From positions 1 through 31,700 of the forward strand of contig JBEHWX010000071.1 of NCBI GenBank assembly GCA_048498995.1: DNA of 31,700 nucleotides, given 5' to 3'. Of the stretch, positions 15,042 through 23,017 are shown in pieces. How positions within the stretch are numbered: position 1 is the stretch's first letter; the number at the start of each line of letters is the position of its first letter. A program made the translations under genes and the position numbers. The notes below the pieces were generated by a model. The model saw only the letters and a program-made list of their open reading frames with translations, searched no databases and was not told the DNA's origin. The stretch is from JBEHWX01 sp048498995. Lineage in GTDB: Bacteria; Bacteroidota; Ignavibacteria; OLB7.

Positions 15042-18000
15042 ATGTCCACCGTTCTACGACATCTACTCACGGCACTCGCGGCCCTCTCGGTGCTCGCCGT
15101 GGTCTCCGCGTCCGCTCAGGACACGGTCTGGGTGCGGACGCTCACCTTCGATTCGGTCACCACCCGGCGCGGCGTCTGGAATTTCCCCGATCGGGGACAG
15201 ACCTACCGGAAGATCCTGATGTACCACACGCTCAAGTGCGATCCCCGCACCACGCAGGACAAGTACAACTGCGGCGAGTGGGACTACCTCACATATGCCC
15301 TGGTCTATCAGCATACCGGACGGATGGATTCCTCCCTGCTGAAGGCACCGCTCTACAAGATCGGCATGCTGGCGCCGGACACGATCTCCTTCACGACCAC
15401 GCCCACCAGCTCCACGTTCCAGCGCTGGGCCTACTCGATGAAGATCAATCAGGTCACCAACGAGACCGCCTACCCGATCGTGACCGCGACGAACGATCTG
15501 CCGACCGGCGCGGCCCCGGCACGCTTCCAGTTCCCGGTGACCAAGGCGGCGCTGCAGGCCGCGGGGCTCACCGGACTCTCCACCCTCAGCGGCATCCGCC
15601 TGGACGTGGCGACGCCGGGGAGCGCGCTGCGCCACTTCACCGTGAAGGTGAAGACGGCCGGCTCCGCGCTCCCGGTCGGATTCGACAACGCCGGCTTCAC
15701 CACGCTCTTCAGCGGCGATGTTCCGGTGACCGCGGCGGGGAATCTCAACGTCTACTTCACCACGCCGTACCAGTGGAACGGAAGCTCCGATCTCCTCTTC
15801 GACGTTTCGTACGACGGCGCCAGCGGCACCGCGCCGGTGCTCCGCGCCGGACCGGCCTCCGGCGGCTACGGCGCGGCCGGCGAAAGCACTTACCTGGAGT
15901 TCGGCGGCACCAACGATTACGTCGACTGCGGCAAGTTCCCCGAGCTCAGCGGCGCGCAGAAGGCGACCTACGAGGCATGGGTGCGCGTGGATAGCTGGGA
16001 GGGAACCAACAAGATCATCGGCGTGGGCGATCGGTTCCATATCGAGCTCGGCGGCAAGGAGGGGGAGATCTACTGCTTCGTCCGCAATCCGGCCAACACC
16101 TACGGCACGGCCACGACCGGCATGAAGGCCAAGAGCTGGTACCACATCGCGATGGTCTACGACGGCACGCAGGCCGACAACGCCAAGCGGCTGAAGCTCT
16201 ACGTCAACGGCAAGCCGGTCAACCTCACCTACGGCGGCACGATTCCCGCGGCGACCGCGGTCACCGATGCCTCCTTCTCCCTGACGGAGCTCGCCTGGGG
16301 AGGCGCCTCGCTCGACGGCGCCCTGAAGGAGGTCCGTGTCTGGAAGGGAGCGCTGGACGCGGCCACGATCGCCGCATGGTGGAGCCGCTCGATGGACGAC
16401 AGCCATCCGAACCGGAGCGATCTGCTCGCCTACTATCCGATGTCGGAGGGGAGCGGCACCTCGGTCCCGGATCATTCCGGCAACGGGCGCAACGGCATCA
16501 TGCTCGGCGCGCCGGCCTGGCGCCACGCCGGCGGCGATGAGCTCGTGCTCGGTCCCACCCCGCTGGTGGGCCTCCCCGGCCTCGCGCTGCTGAAGGGGAC
16601 CTACGTCTCCTCCAAGGATTCGACGCTCGTTACCGAGACCGTGCAGGACGCGCCGATGGGGATCGCGACCTACGAGATCCGCGACCACGCGCCGGCCGTC
16701 AAGAGCGTGCGGTACGCGTGGCAGAGCGGCTGGCAGTACACCTACGATCCGACCGGCAAGAAGGTCGATTCGACCGCCGTGCCGACCGAGACGAAGCTGA
16801 TCAACTCGCAGCTCTCCTATTACGGCGCGCCGTTCGAGGTGCTCAACCAGACCGAGATCGGACGCTACATCACCCCCTACGGCATCAACCTCGATCTCGG
16901 CCCGAACGGCTTCACCTGGGTCTACGACGTGACCGAGTACGAGCCGCTGCTCCACGGCCAGGTCGACCTCTCCTCCGGCAACCAGCAGGAGCTGATCGAC
17001 CTGAAGTTCGCCTTCATCAAGGGGGATCCTCCGAGAGGGGTGATACAGATGGATAATCTCTCCGGCAGCCCGTCGGAGTACAGCTACAGCGCGCTCTCGA
17101 ACAACACCGTGCTGCGCGACACCACGATCCACCTGAACCCGCAGGCCGATCAGTTCATGGTGCGCACCCGCCTCTCCGGCCACGGCCACAACAGCAACGA
17201 CGGCAACTACCCGCACTGCTGCGAGTGGAAGGACAACACGCACTACCTGAAGGTGGCCGACACCACCTTCTCCTGGCACATCTTCCAGTACGACGACTGC
17301 GCGCTCAACCCGGTCTATCCGCAGGGAGGCACCTGGCCCGGCTCGCGCGAGGGATGGTGCCCCGGCGACAAGGTGAAGGATCACGACTTCGAGATCACCC
17401 GCCTCGTCCATGGGGATTCGGTCTCGATCGACTACGACATCACGAAGGTGCCGGCGGATAATCTCGGGATGGGAGGGGGCGTGTACGTCACCACGATGCA
17501 GCTCTTCGAGTTCACCGCGCCGACCCACGGCGTCGACGCGGAGATCTACGACGTGAAGGCGCCGACCAGCTTCCCCTACTACTCGCGTCGGAACCCGATC
17601 TGCGCCGATCCGGTGGTGGTGGTGCGCAACAACGGCGTCGCGCCGATCACCACGCTCGCCTTCGACTACGGCGTCTCCGGCGGACCGCAGCAGCATCAGG
17701 TCTGGACCGGCTCGATCGCGCCGAACGAGATGGCCGAGATCACCCTGCCGGTGCCGAGCGCCTCCTTCTGGGTCGGCGACGGCAGCAACCGCTTCACCGT
17801 GAAGTCGAGCAAGCCGAACGGCCTGGACGATCAGTACGCGGACAACGACGGCGGAAGCGTGGCCTTCAAGATGCCGGATCTCTATCCGGGGAAGGTCGTG
17901 CTCACCTATCGCACCAACAAGCGTCCGGCCGACTACACGCTGGAGATCAAGGATCTGGAGGGGAACGTGGTGAGGACGATGGAGAACCTCGATCCGGAGA

Positions 18001-18479
18001 CGATCTATCGCGACACGCTCGATCTGCCGCCGGGATGCTACACGCTGCAGTTCACCGATCCGAACAACCTGGGGCTTTCCTACTGGGCCTATCCGGATCA
18101 GGGCTCGGGCTACGTCAGGATCTACGGCACCGACGGGAAGCTGCTGAAGTCGTTCAACCCGGACGCCGGGCACGGCTACATCTACAGCTTCAACCTCGGC
18201 ACGGCCGCCTACGTGCAGGAGCCGGGCTTCGACGCGGTGGCCACGGTGTTCCCGAACCCGGCCGCCGGCAACGTGCGGATCGTGATCGACGAGCTGCCAC
18301 TCGGCCACGCGGTGATCAAGCTGTTCGATACGGGAGGATCGCTTCTGAGAACCGAGAGCGCGGAGATCGGCGAGCGCTTCGCGCACGAGATCGACACCCG
18401 CGAGCTCCCGGCCGGCTCCTACTTCGTCACCATCGAAACCTCGAAGGGGACGATCACCAAGCGGTTCATCAAGCGATAG
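15042..18479 (+). CDS. PNGase F-like secreted protein with LamG-containing insertion and T9SS sorting domain
   Basis: 1145 residues from ATG 15042, which gives signal peptide MSTVLRHLLTALAALSVLAV..SAQ; the frame is open to 14958. PNGase F cleaves N-glycans from asparagine. Its N-terminal part appears at ~28-110, including C77-G-E-W-D81, where D81 aligns with catalytic Asp60. The fold resumes only at ~603 (EIGRYITPYG), and C-C-E728-W matches the Glu206 site, followed by REGWCPG. Between lie a beta domain (~150-275, PARFQFPVTKAAL, YFTTPYQWNGSSDLLFDVSY) and a LamG/concanavalin-like domain (~284-497, YLEFGGTNDYVDCG ... WYHIAMVYDG). The PNGase F Glu118 position seems not conserved. A type A T9SS tail starts near 1069 (VFPNPAAGNVRI). 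The substrate is unknown; a binding rather than hydrolytic role is possible. Confidence 0.9.
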   Translation: MSTVLRHLLTALAALSVLAVVSASAQDTVWVRTLTFDSVTTRRGVWNFPDRGQTYRKILMYHTLKCDPRTTQDKYNCGEWDYLTYALVYQHTGRMDSSLLKAPLYKIGMLAPDTISFTTTPTSSTFQRWAYSMKINQVTNETAYPIVTATNDLPTGAAPARFQFPVTKAALQAAGLTGLSTLSGIRLDVATPGSALRHFTVKVKTAGSALPVGFDNAGFTTLFSGDVPVTAAGNLNVYFTTPYQWNGSSDLLFDVSYDGASGTAPVLRAGPASGGYGAAGESTYLEFGGTNDYVDCGKFPELSGAQKATYEAWVRVDSWEGTNKIIGVGDRFHIELGGKEGEIYCFVRNPANTYGTATTGMKAKSWYHIAMVYDGTQADNAKRLKLYVNGKPVNLTYGGTIPAATAVTDASFSLTELAWGGASLDGALKEVRVWKGALDAATIAAWWSRSMDDSHPNRSDLLAYYPMSEGSGTSVPDHSGNGRNGIMLGAPAWRHAGGDELVLGPTPLVGLPGLALLKGTYVSSKDSTLVTETVQDAPMGIATYEIRDHAPAVKSVRYAWQSGWQYTYDPTGKKVDSTAVPTETKLINSQLSYYGAPFEVLNQTEIGRYITPYGINLDLGPNGFTWVYDVTEYEPLLHGQVDLSSGNQQELIDLKFAFIKGDPPRGVIQMDNLSGSPSEYSYSALSNNTVLRDTTIHLNPQADQFMVRTRLSGHGHNSNDGNYPHCCEWKDNTHYLKVADTTFSWHIFQYDDCALNPVYPQGGTWPGSREGWCPGDKVKDHDFEITRLVHGDSVSIDYDITKVPADNLGMGGGVYVTTMQLFEFTAPTHGVDAEIYDVKAPTSFPYYSRRNPICADPVVVVRNNGVAPITTLAFDYGVSGGPQQHQVWTGSIAPNEMAEITLPVPSASFWVGDGSNRFTVKSSKPNGLDDQYADNDGGSVAFKMPDLYPGKVVLTYRTNKRPADYTLEIKDLEGNVVRTMENLDPETIYRDTLDLPPGCYTLQFTDPNNLGLSYWAYPDQGSGYVRIYGTDGKLLKSFNPDAGHGYIYSFNLGTAAYVQEPGFDAVATVFPNPAAGNVRIVIDELPLGHAVIKLFDTGGSLLRTESAEIGERFAHEIDTRELPAGSYFVTIETSKGTITKRFIKR

Positions 18480-18507
18480 CGGAAGGGAAGAAGCGGTATG
18501 ATGATGC

Positions 18508-18544
18508 AATCGCCGGCTCGGGCTACAGTCCCGGGCCGGCGATT
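18508..18544 (+). terminator. Stem-loop terminator after the PNGase-like gene
   Basis: AATCGCCGGC (18508-18517) pairs with GCCGGCGATT (18535-18544), and CGGG with CCCG inside, with one T/G mismatch and loop CTACAGT. It starts 29 bp after the stop at 18479 and has A and T flanks, giving a typical bidirectional hairpin between this gene and the convergent barrel gene. Confidence 0.7.
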
Positions 18545-18588
18545 CGCATATGAGGCCCCCCGCGAGCGTCCGCGGAGCGAAGATCCAA

Positions 18589-18663
18589 ATGGCCGCCAAG
18601 GGCTCGGCTGGATATGGCCGCCAAGGGCTCGGCTGGATATGGCAGCCAAGGGCTCGGCTGGAT
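18589..18663. repeat. 25-bp tandem repeat, three copies
   Basis: Units begin at 18589, 18614 and 18639. The unit is ATGGCCGCCAAGGGCTCGGC followed by TGGAT; only one base differs, in the third copy. Each unit opens with ATG, but 25 is not a multiple of 3, so it is not a coding repeat. Confidence 0.9.
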
Positions 18664-18670
18664 TTAATTC

Positions 18671-18698
18671 GTACAGGCGTTCAATTGAACGCCTGTAC
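18671..18698. repeat. Perfect 28-bp palindrome, core GCGTTCAATTGAACGC
   Basis: The arms are 14 bp and meet without spacer. The 18-bp core is identical to the palindrome at 205-238, whereas the outer arm bases differ (GTACA here, AATGTAGC there) but remain symmetric. This compensated divergence suggests that the hairpin or cruciform is maintained. Confidence 0.85.
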
Positions 18699-18701
18699 AG
18701 C

Positions 18702-18862
18702 TCCATTTTCGAGGGCAGCTCCTATTTCGAGCGCGGCTCCTTTTCGAGCGCGGCTCCTTTTCGAGGGCGGCTCCTTTTCGAGGGCGGCTCCTATTTCGAG
18801 GGCGGCTCCTTGCCCGAGCGCGGCTCCTTTTCGAGGGCGGCTCCTTGCTCGAAGGCGGCTCC
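18702..18862. repeat. 17-18-bp tandem repeat, nine copies
   Basis: CGAG/CGAA starts recur at 18710, 18728, 18745, 18762, 18779, 18797, 18815, 18832 and 18150+700 (18850), with consensus CGAGSGCGGCTCCTTTT. Units differ at a few positions and alternate 17 and 18 bp. No gene is supported in 18480-18968; the open frames there come from the repeats. Confidence 0.88.
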
Positions 18863-18932
18863 AATCTGAGCGCGCCCGCCATTCCGCGGCGCCCCCATCC
18901 CGGAGCGGGATGCGCTGGGGCCGGCGCGACTT

Positions 18933-18968
18933 CATCATTCCGCATTCATCATTCTCAATTCTCTTCTC
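18933..18968 (-). other. Purine-rich 3' element after the barrel gene
   Basis: Read on the minus strand, the bases right after the stop at 18969 are a GA-rich stretch containing TGAATGCGGAATGA (18935-18948). The same 14-mer in the same position occurs after the stop at 20450 (20467-20480), and a looser GAATGA-rich version follows the Rof stop at 2423. Confidence 0.55.
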
Positions 18969-19460
18969 TTACCACGAGTAGCCGAGCCCGGCACCGTACG
19001 AGAGGAATCCCCACCAGTCGCCGTTGCGGGTCATCACGTCGGCGCGGGTGGCCAGGCGCAGCTCGAAGCCGCGCGCCAGCGGCACCGCCAGGCCGACCTG
19101 CGGCGAAAGGATCATCGGGTTGTCGCTCGACTCCAGGGAGGTGCTGGTCGATAGGAAGGAGGTGCCGACCTCGAACCCGAGCACCGGGCTGACGCCGAGC
19201 GGGTTCGGCCGGAACTGGATGCCGGAGGCCAGCGGCGCGTACCAGCCGTTCTTCGTGCTCACGTAGCCGGCCGATCCGCCGAGGCTGATGGTCGGGGAGA
19301 TCGCCTGATAGTAGGAGCCGTACAGGCCGTTGGCGCTCACCGCGTAGCTGTCCTGTAGCTCCATCATCACGCCGCCGGAGAGGGCGATCGTCTGCTGCGC
19401 CGCGACCGGAATGGCGCCGAGCGCGAAGGCTGCCAGTGCGAGGCCGATGTATCGTGTCAT
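18969..19460 (-). CDS. Small outer-membrane beta-barrel protein, 163 aa
   Basis: The signal peptide (MTRYIGLALAAFALGAIPVAAQ) is followed by alternating hydrophobic/polar strands with many Gly, Tyr and Trp, e.g. YGSYYQAISPTISLGGSAGY, LSPQVGLAVPLARGFELRLA. It ends in an aromatic residue (GAGLGYSW), as outer-membrane barrels do. The length fits an 8-strand barrel of the OmpA/OmpW/'outer membrane beta-barrel' kind, presumably in the outer membrane. The function (structural, small channel, lipid modification) cannot be told. Start 19460 is chosen for the signal peptide; the longer frames to 19631-19647 add an implausible basic leader. Divergent from the 19707 gene, with 246 bp between and no clear operator. 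Confidence 0.82.
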   Translation of the reverse strand: MTRYIGLALAAFALGAIPVAAQQTIALSGGVMMELQDSYAVSANGLYGSYYQAISPTISLGGSAGYVSTKNGWYAPLASGIQFRPNPLGVSPVLGFEVGTSFLSTSTSLESSDNPMILSPQVGLAVPLARGFELRLATRADVMTRNGDWWGFLSYGAGLGYSW

Positions 19461-19706
19461 GTCGGTATCCGCCGAATGTTGTTGTTGACGACCAGGAGCG
19501 TTGACCCCGGCCGGCGTCGCGAAGTTTAAGATATCGGCACGGCCTCTCCGTAACGCCGCCGAGGATCGTCCCGACGCGCGGCCGCTCCCGTGTTGGGGGC
19601 GGTCGGGCTCCCTCCGTTCCCGATTCTGCAATCTCGCCTCTCATCACCTATCTTCGCGCTCGCATCGCCGAAGCAGTTCCGACCACACATCATCGGAGAA
19701 CCACAG

Positions 19707-20450
19707 ATGGCCAGAGGACTTCCGGGGGCCGACAGCTCCGCCCCCGTCACCACGCAGATGATCGACACCGCCAAGCAGAACTTCGGCGCCATGCCGGCGT
19801 TCTGGGCGCGCTACTTCACCAGCACCTCCACGACCGGCTCGGTCGAGTATCGCCACTCCCAGGAGAACCCGGTTCTTCAGCAGTTCAACATCCCGCTCCT
19901 TCCGATCGCGCGTCAGACCACGCACGTCGGCGGCACGACGGCGCAGGGAACCTCCGACGCGCAGGCCAACATCGGCGATCTGTTCGCCACCTTCGGCGCC
20001 AGCTACCTGGCCTCGCACGGCGGCCAGTTCCTCATGTTCCTCGACGTGGAGGGGAATCCCTCGGTCGGCAGCCCCTCGCTCTCGCTCGATTATTTCCTCG
20101 GCTGGGGGAAGACGCTCGTCGAGTACAGCCAGAGCCAGTCGAACGGGACGGTCACGATCCTCCCCTGCGTCTACGCGCGGCAGGGGGATGACCAGACCTG
20201 GAACGTGCTGATCCAGGCGAGCGCGCAGGGAGTGACCTGCCACGGCGGATGGTCGGCGCGCTACTACACCGGCCAGTGCGCGCCCTGCGACTGGAACGAT
20301 TCGATCGTGCTGCCGAGGGAGACGCTGCCGTTTCCGATCCTGATCTGGCAGTACGCGGAGAACTGCTGCAGCGGCACGATCGACTGCAACCAGACCAATC
20401 CGGAAGTCGACATCCAGTCGCTCCTGATCAGCAAGCTGATACCGGTTTGA
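19707..20450 (+). CDS. Putative DUF1906/GH25-like TIM-barrel protein
   Basis: 247 residues, no signal peptide; CGGAGAA lies about 8 bases before ATG 19707. The layout resembles the glycoside-hydrolase-like DUF1906 (Rv2525c type) and GH25 lysozyme-like proteins: an N-terminal 'GADSSAPVTTQMIDTAKQNF' and 'FWARYFTS', a central 'GQFLMFLDVEGNP' with an acidic strand end, 'ILPCVYARQGDD', and a C-terminal 'ILIWQYAENCC ... DCNQTNPEVD', like the W-Q-Y ... D-x-N ending of GH25 enzymes. The cysteines near the end (CAPC, CC, C) could form disulfides or bind metal. Muramidase activity is not established; similarity is to the fold pattern only. The gene appears monocistronic. Confidence 0.6.
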   Translation: MARGLPGADSSAPVTTQMIDTAKQNFGAMPAFWARYFTSTSTTGSVEYRHSQENPVLQQFNIPLLPIARQTTHVGGTTAQGTSDAQANIGDLFATFGASYLASHGGQFLMFLDVEGNPSVGSPSLSLDYFLGWGKTLVEYSQSQSNGTVTILPCVYARQGDDQTWNVLIQASAQGVTCHGGWSARYYTGQCAPCDWNDSIVLPRETLPFPILIWQYAENCCSGTIDCNQTNPEVDIQSLLISKLIPV

Positions 20451-20490
20451 AGAGAATGAAGAATGTTGAATGCGGAATGAAGAAGAGGAG
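20451..20490 (+). other. Purine-rich 3' element after the GH25-like gene
   Basis: This stretch directly follows the stop at 20450 and is almost pure A/G/T, with GAATGAAGAATG and the 14-mer TGAATGCGGAATGA at 20467-20480, identical to the one after the barrel gene's stop on the other strand. It could be a shared 3'-UTR element or a dispersed-repeat remnant. 20491-20685 shows nothing else. Confidence 0.55.
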
Positions 20491-20685
20491 CGGGAAGGGG
20501 TGAGGCGTGAGGTTGCGTGAGCATGGGGCGGATGCCCTCGTGGCCGCTGGTCGCGAGGGCGTGTCGGTCCGCATCCGGCTCCCCGCGATATCTTGCGCGG
20601 CACGGCCGCTCCACTCTCCGGAGGCCGCGCGTCGCGGCCGTGCCCACGCCGGGCTCCCGCTCACATTGATATCGATCATCATCGG

Positions 20686-21144
20686 ATGTCCCACTTCGTC
20701 TTTCTCAATCCCGACGGCTCCGCCGATCTCGGACTGGACCTGATCGTGCTGGCCCCGACCGGCGTGCGCTACGCGGTGCAGGCCGGTGGCCTCGATGCCG
20801 CGACACTCTCGGCCGAGGGCTTCATCATTCCGCTGGGACATTCGGAGGTGATGGAGGAGCTCTTCTCCCTCTTTCGCCGGAGGCGGCGCTCCGGCCGGAC
20901 CGACGCGCGGGGCGCGGCCGATGCGCGCGGCGTGAGCGATGAGGAGGCGGACCGGCTGGAGGAGATCGTCGGCCGGATCACCTGCTGGTTCACCGACGAG
21001 GATGGCTGGGGAGATCGTCCGGCGCAGCTTCGTCTGGACGCGTCGCGGATGGAGTCGTGCGCCGAATCGTGGGTGCCGGTCATCACGCCGTACGGCGCCG
21101 GCATTCTCACCTTCCCCGATTCCGGTCCGGCGACCACCCATTGA
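20686..21144 (+). CDS. DUF6210-like protein, 152 aa
   Basis: Cytoplasmic, with no signal or membrane segment. The N terminus 'FLNPDGSADLGLDLIVLAPTGV', then 'YAVQAGG', 'GFIIPLG', a Glu-rich helix 'DEEADRLEEIVGRI', 'RLDASRMESCAESWVPVIT' and 'GAGILTFPDSG' follow the pattern I associate with the uncharacterised DUF6210 family, often found near secretion- or immunity-type genes. That match is from memory and moderate. Start 20686 has only a weak ribosome site; an upstream extension to 20593 is rich in Arg and Pro and unlikely. No operon partner; the minus-strand gene ending at 21361 is convergent. Confidence 0.65.
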   Translation: MSHFVFLNPDGSADLGLDLIVLAPTGVRYAVQAGGLDAATLSAEGFIIPLGHSEVMEELFSLFRRRRRSGRTDARGAADARGVSDEEADRLEEIVGRITCWFTDEDGWGDRPAQLRLDASRMESCAESWVPVITPYGAGILTFPDSGPATTH

Positions 21145-21254
21145 GGCTCCGCCGGATTGATTGCCGGAGTTTTCGGATCGGTGACGGTGCGTCGATGGCG
21201 GTATGTGGGTGGCCATATATCGGTGACGGTGGGGGCGGTGACGCCCACGACGTT

Positions 21255-21334
21255 CGCACGTGGGGGCGGCCCCCCGTGGCGCCGCCCTGCCGTCGGCGGA
21301 AGAAAGCGCACGCTGAAGACGTGCGGCTACCGAC
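21255..21334 (+). repeat. REP-like composite element, copy in + orientation
   Basis: A GGGGGCGGCCCCCCGTGGC block at about 21264-21284 is followed, after CGGCGGAAGAAA, by a hairpin with arms CGCACG and CGTGCG around loop CTGAAGA (21308-21326), then GGCTACC. The same order recurs at 22900-22978 and 23018-23110 and in reverse in 9217-9446. It sits between convergent genes (stops at 21144 and 21361), so it may also act as a terminator. Confidence 0.7.
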
Positions 21335-21360
21335 ACATGGTTCGTGGGGACGGCCGTGCG

Positions 21361-21852
21361 TCAGAGCCGGTAGGTGATGCTCGGACGGAGCTGATCGCGC
21401 CGGCCGCGATCCCGCAGCTTCCGCTGCATCACCACGAGCGCGGCGATCGCGAAGAGGGAGAAGGGGAAGGCCGAGCCGACGCCGAGCGGCATGATCGCCA
21501 CGAGGAAGATCGCCGCGCCGAGCACGCCGAGCCGGAGCGTGCCGTCGCGCGCCATCAGCAGACCGACGGCGAGCTGCCCGGCCGCGATCGCGATGATGAT
21601 CGCCGAGGCGTGCGCGGCGAAGAACCCGGTGATGAAGTGCCGATAGAGCGCCGCCGCTCCCGGCCCGAATCCCTCCACGTAGCTGGCCGGGTCGACGATG
21701 CCGGTGTAGGCATTGAAGAGCGCGGCGCCGATGAAGAGCGCCACGCAGAACCAGCGGACGAAGGAAGGCCACTTGAACGCGCAGAGCAGCAGCAGTACCG
21801 CCAGGACGTTCGAGATGATGTAGGGGGCGAGATATTCCGGTGCGATCTCCAT
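21361..21852 (-). CDS. Conserved membrane protein, 163 aa, about five TM helices
   Basis: An integral inner-membrane protein of unknown function. Hydrophobic segments lie at about residues 9-25, 30-48, 80-98, 104-122 and 125-142; the tail is basic (MQRKLRDRGRRDQLRP), presumably cytoplasmic. 'APYIISNVLAVLLLLCAFKW', 'FNAYTGIVDPASYVEGF' and 'PLGVGSAFPFSL' look like a conserved uncharacterised family found in Bacteroidota and allies; no catalytic motif is visible. A DoxX-like role cannot be excluded but the signature is absent. ATG 21852 has GGAGG ten bases upstream. Divergent from the 22121 gene; the 268-bp gap between them holds a 12-bp palindrome GGATCATGATCC (21947-21958). Confidence 0.8.
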   Translation of the reverse strand: MEIAPEYLAPYIISNVLAVLLLLCAFKWPSFVRWFCVALFIGAALFNAYTGIVDPASYVEGFGPGAAALYRHFITGFFAAHASAIIIAIAAGQLAVGLLMARDGTLRLGVLGAAIFLVAIMPLGVGSAFPFSLFAIAALVVMQRKLRDRGRRDQLRPSITYRL

Positions 21853-22120
21853 ATCCGTCGAGCCTCCACGGACAACGTGGTCGATGTGCCGCGCTCGTTG
21901 CGCGATGATGCAAGCTCGCCCCGTTCAGCATCCCGAACCATGACCCGGATCATGATCCCGCCTCCGCGTCTCGGGATGATGAAGTCGATGCGCGTGGCGG
22001 CCAGTAGCCTGAGGGCGGCTGGCGAGGAGGCTCGCGATCGTTGTATGTTCGGGGGCCGCATCACTCGTGTCGCGCCCGGCACCTGATGCCGGAGGAATCA
22101 ACCATCAACCCGTGTTTCCC

Positions 22121-22837
22121 ATGTCGACCACCGATACCGACATCCCGATGTTGACCGATGACCAGAAGCTGCGCATCCGCGCCGAGGAGCTCTACCGGCT
22201 CGAGCTGCGCCGCGAGCTGGAGAGTCCCACGAAAAAGAGCGCCTCGGAATCCCGGCTCTGGGCGCTGCTGAACACGTCGTTCGTTCTCTGGTTTCTGTCA
22301 TCGGTCGTGGTGGCGGGGCTCACGGCCGGCTTCGCCAGCTATCGGAGCTCGTACGAGGAGGAAGCATTGCGTGGCCGCTCGCAGAAGCGGATCGAGGTGG
22401 AGCTGGGGCACCGCGTCAATCACGCCGCCACCACGCTCGAGCAGATGCGCGTCAACGTCAACCGCGGCGGAGCCTACCTCGCCTCGACGGTGAACACGCG
22501 GGTGATCACGTTTCTCAACAACGCGGCCCGGAACGATCAGGGGGAGCGAGAGGATATCTCCGTCTTCCCGGAATATCGCGACCGGACATTTCGCTCGCTC
22601 GTGGTGGAGCTCGGCACGCTCGTCGATTCGAGCGCGCACGCCGATCTGCGCGACGCGCTCTCGGGGCTCGAGATCATCGCCGACCGTGCCGGCCTGCGCG
22701 ACGCCGACGACCGCGACACCACGGATCGCACCGTCTCACCTCAAGAGTCGCTCGCGTCGATCGCGCAGGCTCAGGACCTCTTCAACCGGAGCTTCGATCG
22801 CCCGCGCTGGCACCTGTCGCTGTTGAAGAAGAATTGA
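22121..22837 (+). CDS. Single-pass membrane protein of unknown function, 238 aa
   Basis: An N-terminal charged coiled-coil-like part (~12-45, DDQKLRIRAEELYRLELRRE) precedes one membrane helix (~49-71, LLNTSFVLWFLSSVVVAGLT), then a mostly helical soluble domain with 'SQKRIEVELGHRVNHAATTL'. The 'LLNTSFVLWFLSSVVV' segment resembles a TM motif in many uncharacterised bacterial proteins. No enzyme motif is seen. The start is uncertain: ATG 22121 has no ribosome site nearby; GTG 22112, in frame, lies 14 bases after GGAGGAA. The gene is alone, followed by a repeat-filled gap. Confidence 0.75.
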   Translation: MSTTDTDIPMLTDDQKLRIRAEELYRLELRRELESPTKKSASESRLWALLNTSFVLWFLSSVVVAGLTAGFASYRSSYEEEALRGRSQKRIEVELGHRVNHAATTLEQMRVNVNRGGAYLASTVNTRVITFLNNAARNDQGEREDISVFPEYRDRTFRSLVVELGTLVDSSAHADLRDALSGLEIIADRAGLRDADDRDTTDRTVSPQESLASIAQAQDLFNRSFDRPRWHLSLLKKN

Positions 22838-22897
22838 GGGGCGTGTGCGGGTGAGGCGGGAAGGAATGCGCCGTGTTGTCGGGTAGCGTGGATCGAG

Positions 22898-22978
22898 GGG
22901 ATGTGGGGGCGGCCCTCCGTGGTGGCCGCCTTTCCCGTTTTGCAACGGAAGAGCGCACGCTGAAGACGTGCGCCTACC
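22898..22978 (+). repeat. REP-like composite element, copy
   Basis: GTGGGGGCGGCCCTCCGTGG ... GGCCGCC (about 22901-22930), then GCAACGGAAGA and the hairpin with stem GCGCACG (22953-22959), loop CTGAAGA, stem CGTGCGC (22967-22973), then CTACC. It is the cleanest copy in the window. With the next copy it fills most of the 335-bp gap between convergent genes 22121-22837 and 23173-23961. Confidence 0.8.
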
Positions 22979-23017
22979 GGAGCGCCTACCATCGTGGATA
23001 AATCGTGTTGGTGGGAA

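Noticed and set aside
15063..18599. 1178-aa minus-strand open frame
   Set aside because: It mirrors the PNGase F-like gene in full. Its composition (Arg, Val, Gly, His runs) is that of an antisense frame; the sense frame has a signal peptide, catalytic residues and a sorting domain.
18702..18862. Secreted or repeat protein read from the 17-18-bp array
   Set aside because: Units of mixed 17 and 18 bp shift the frame, and no start signal or family is present.
21157..22086. 309-aa plus-strand open frame
   Set aside because: Antisense to the five-helix membrane protein; the upstream part crosses the REP-like element.
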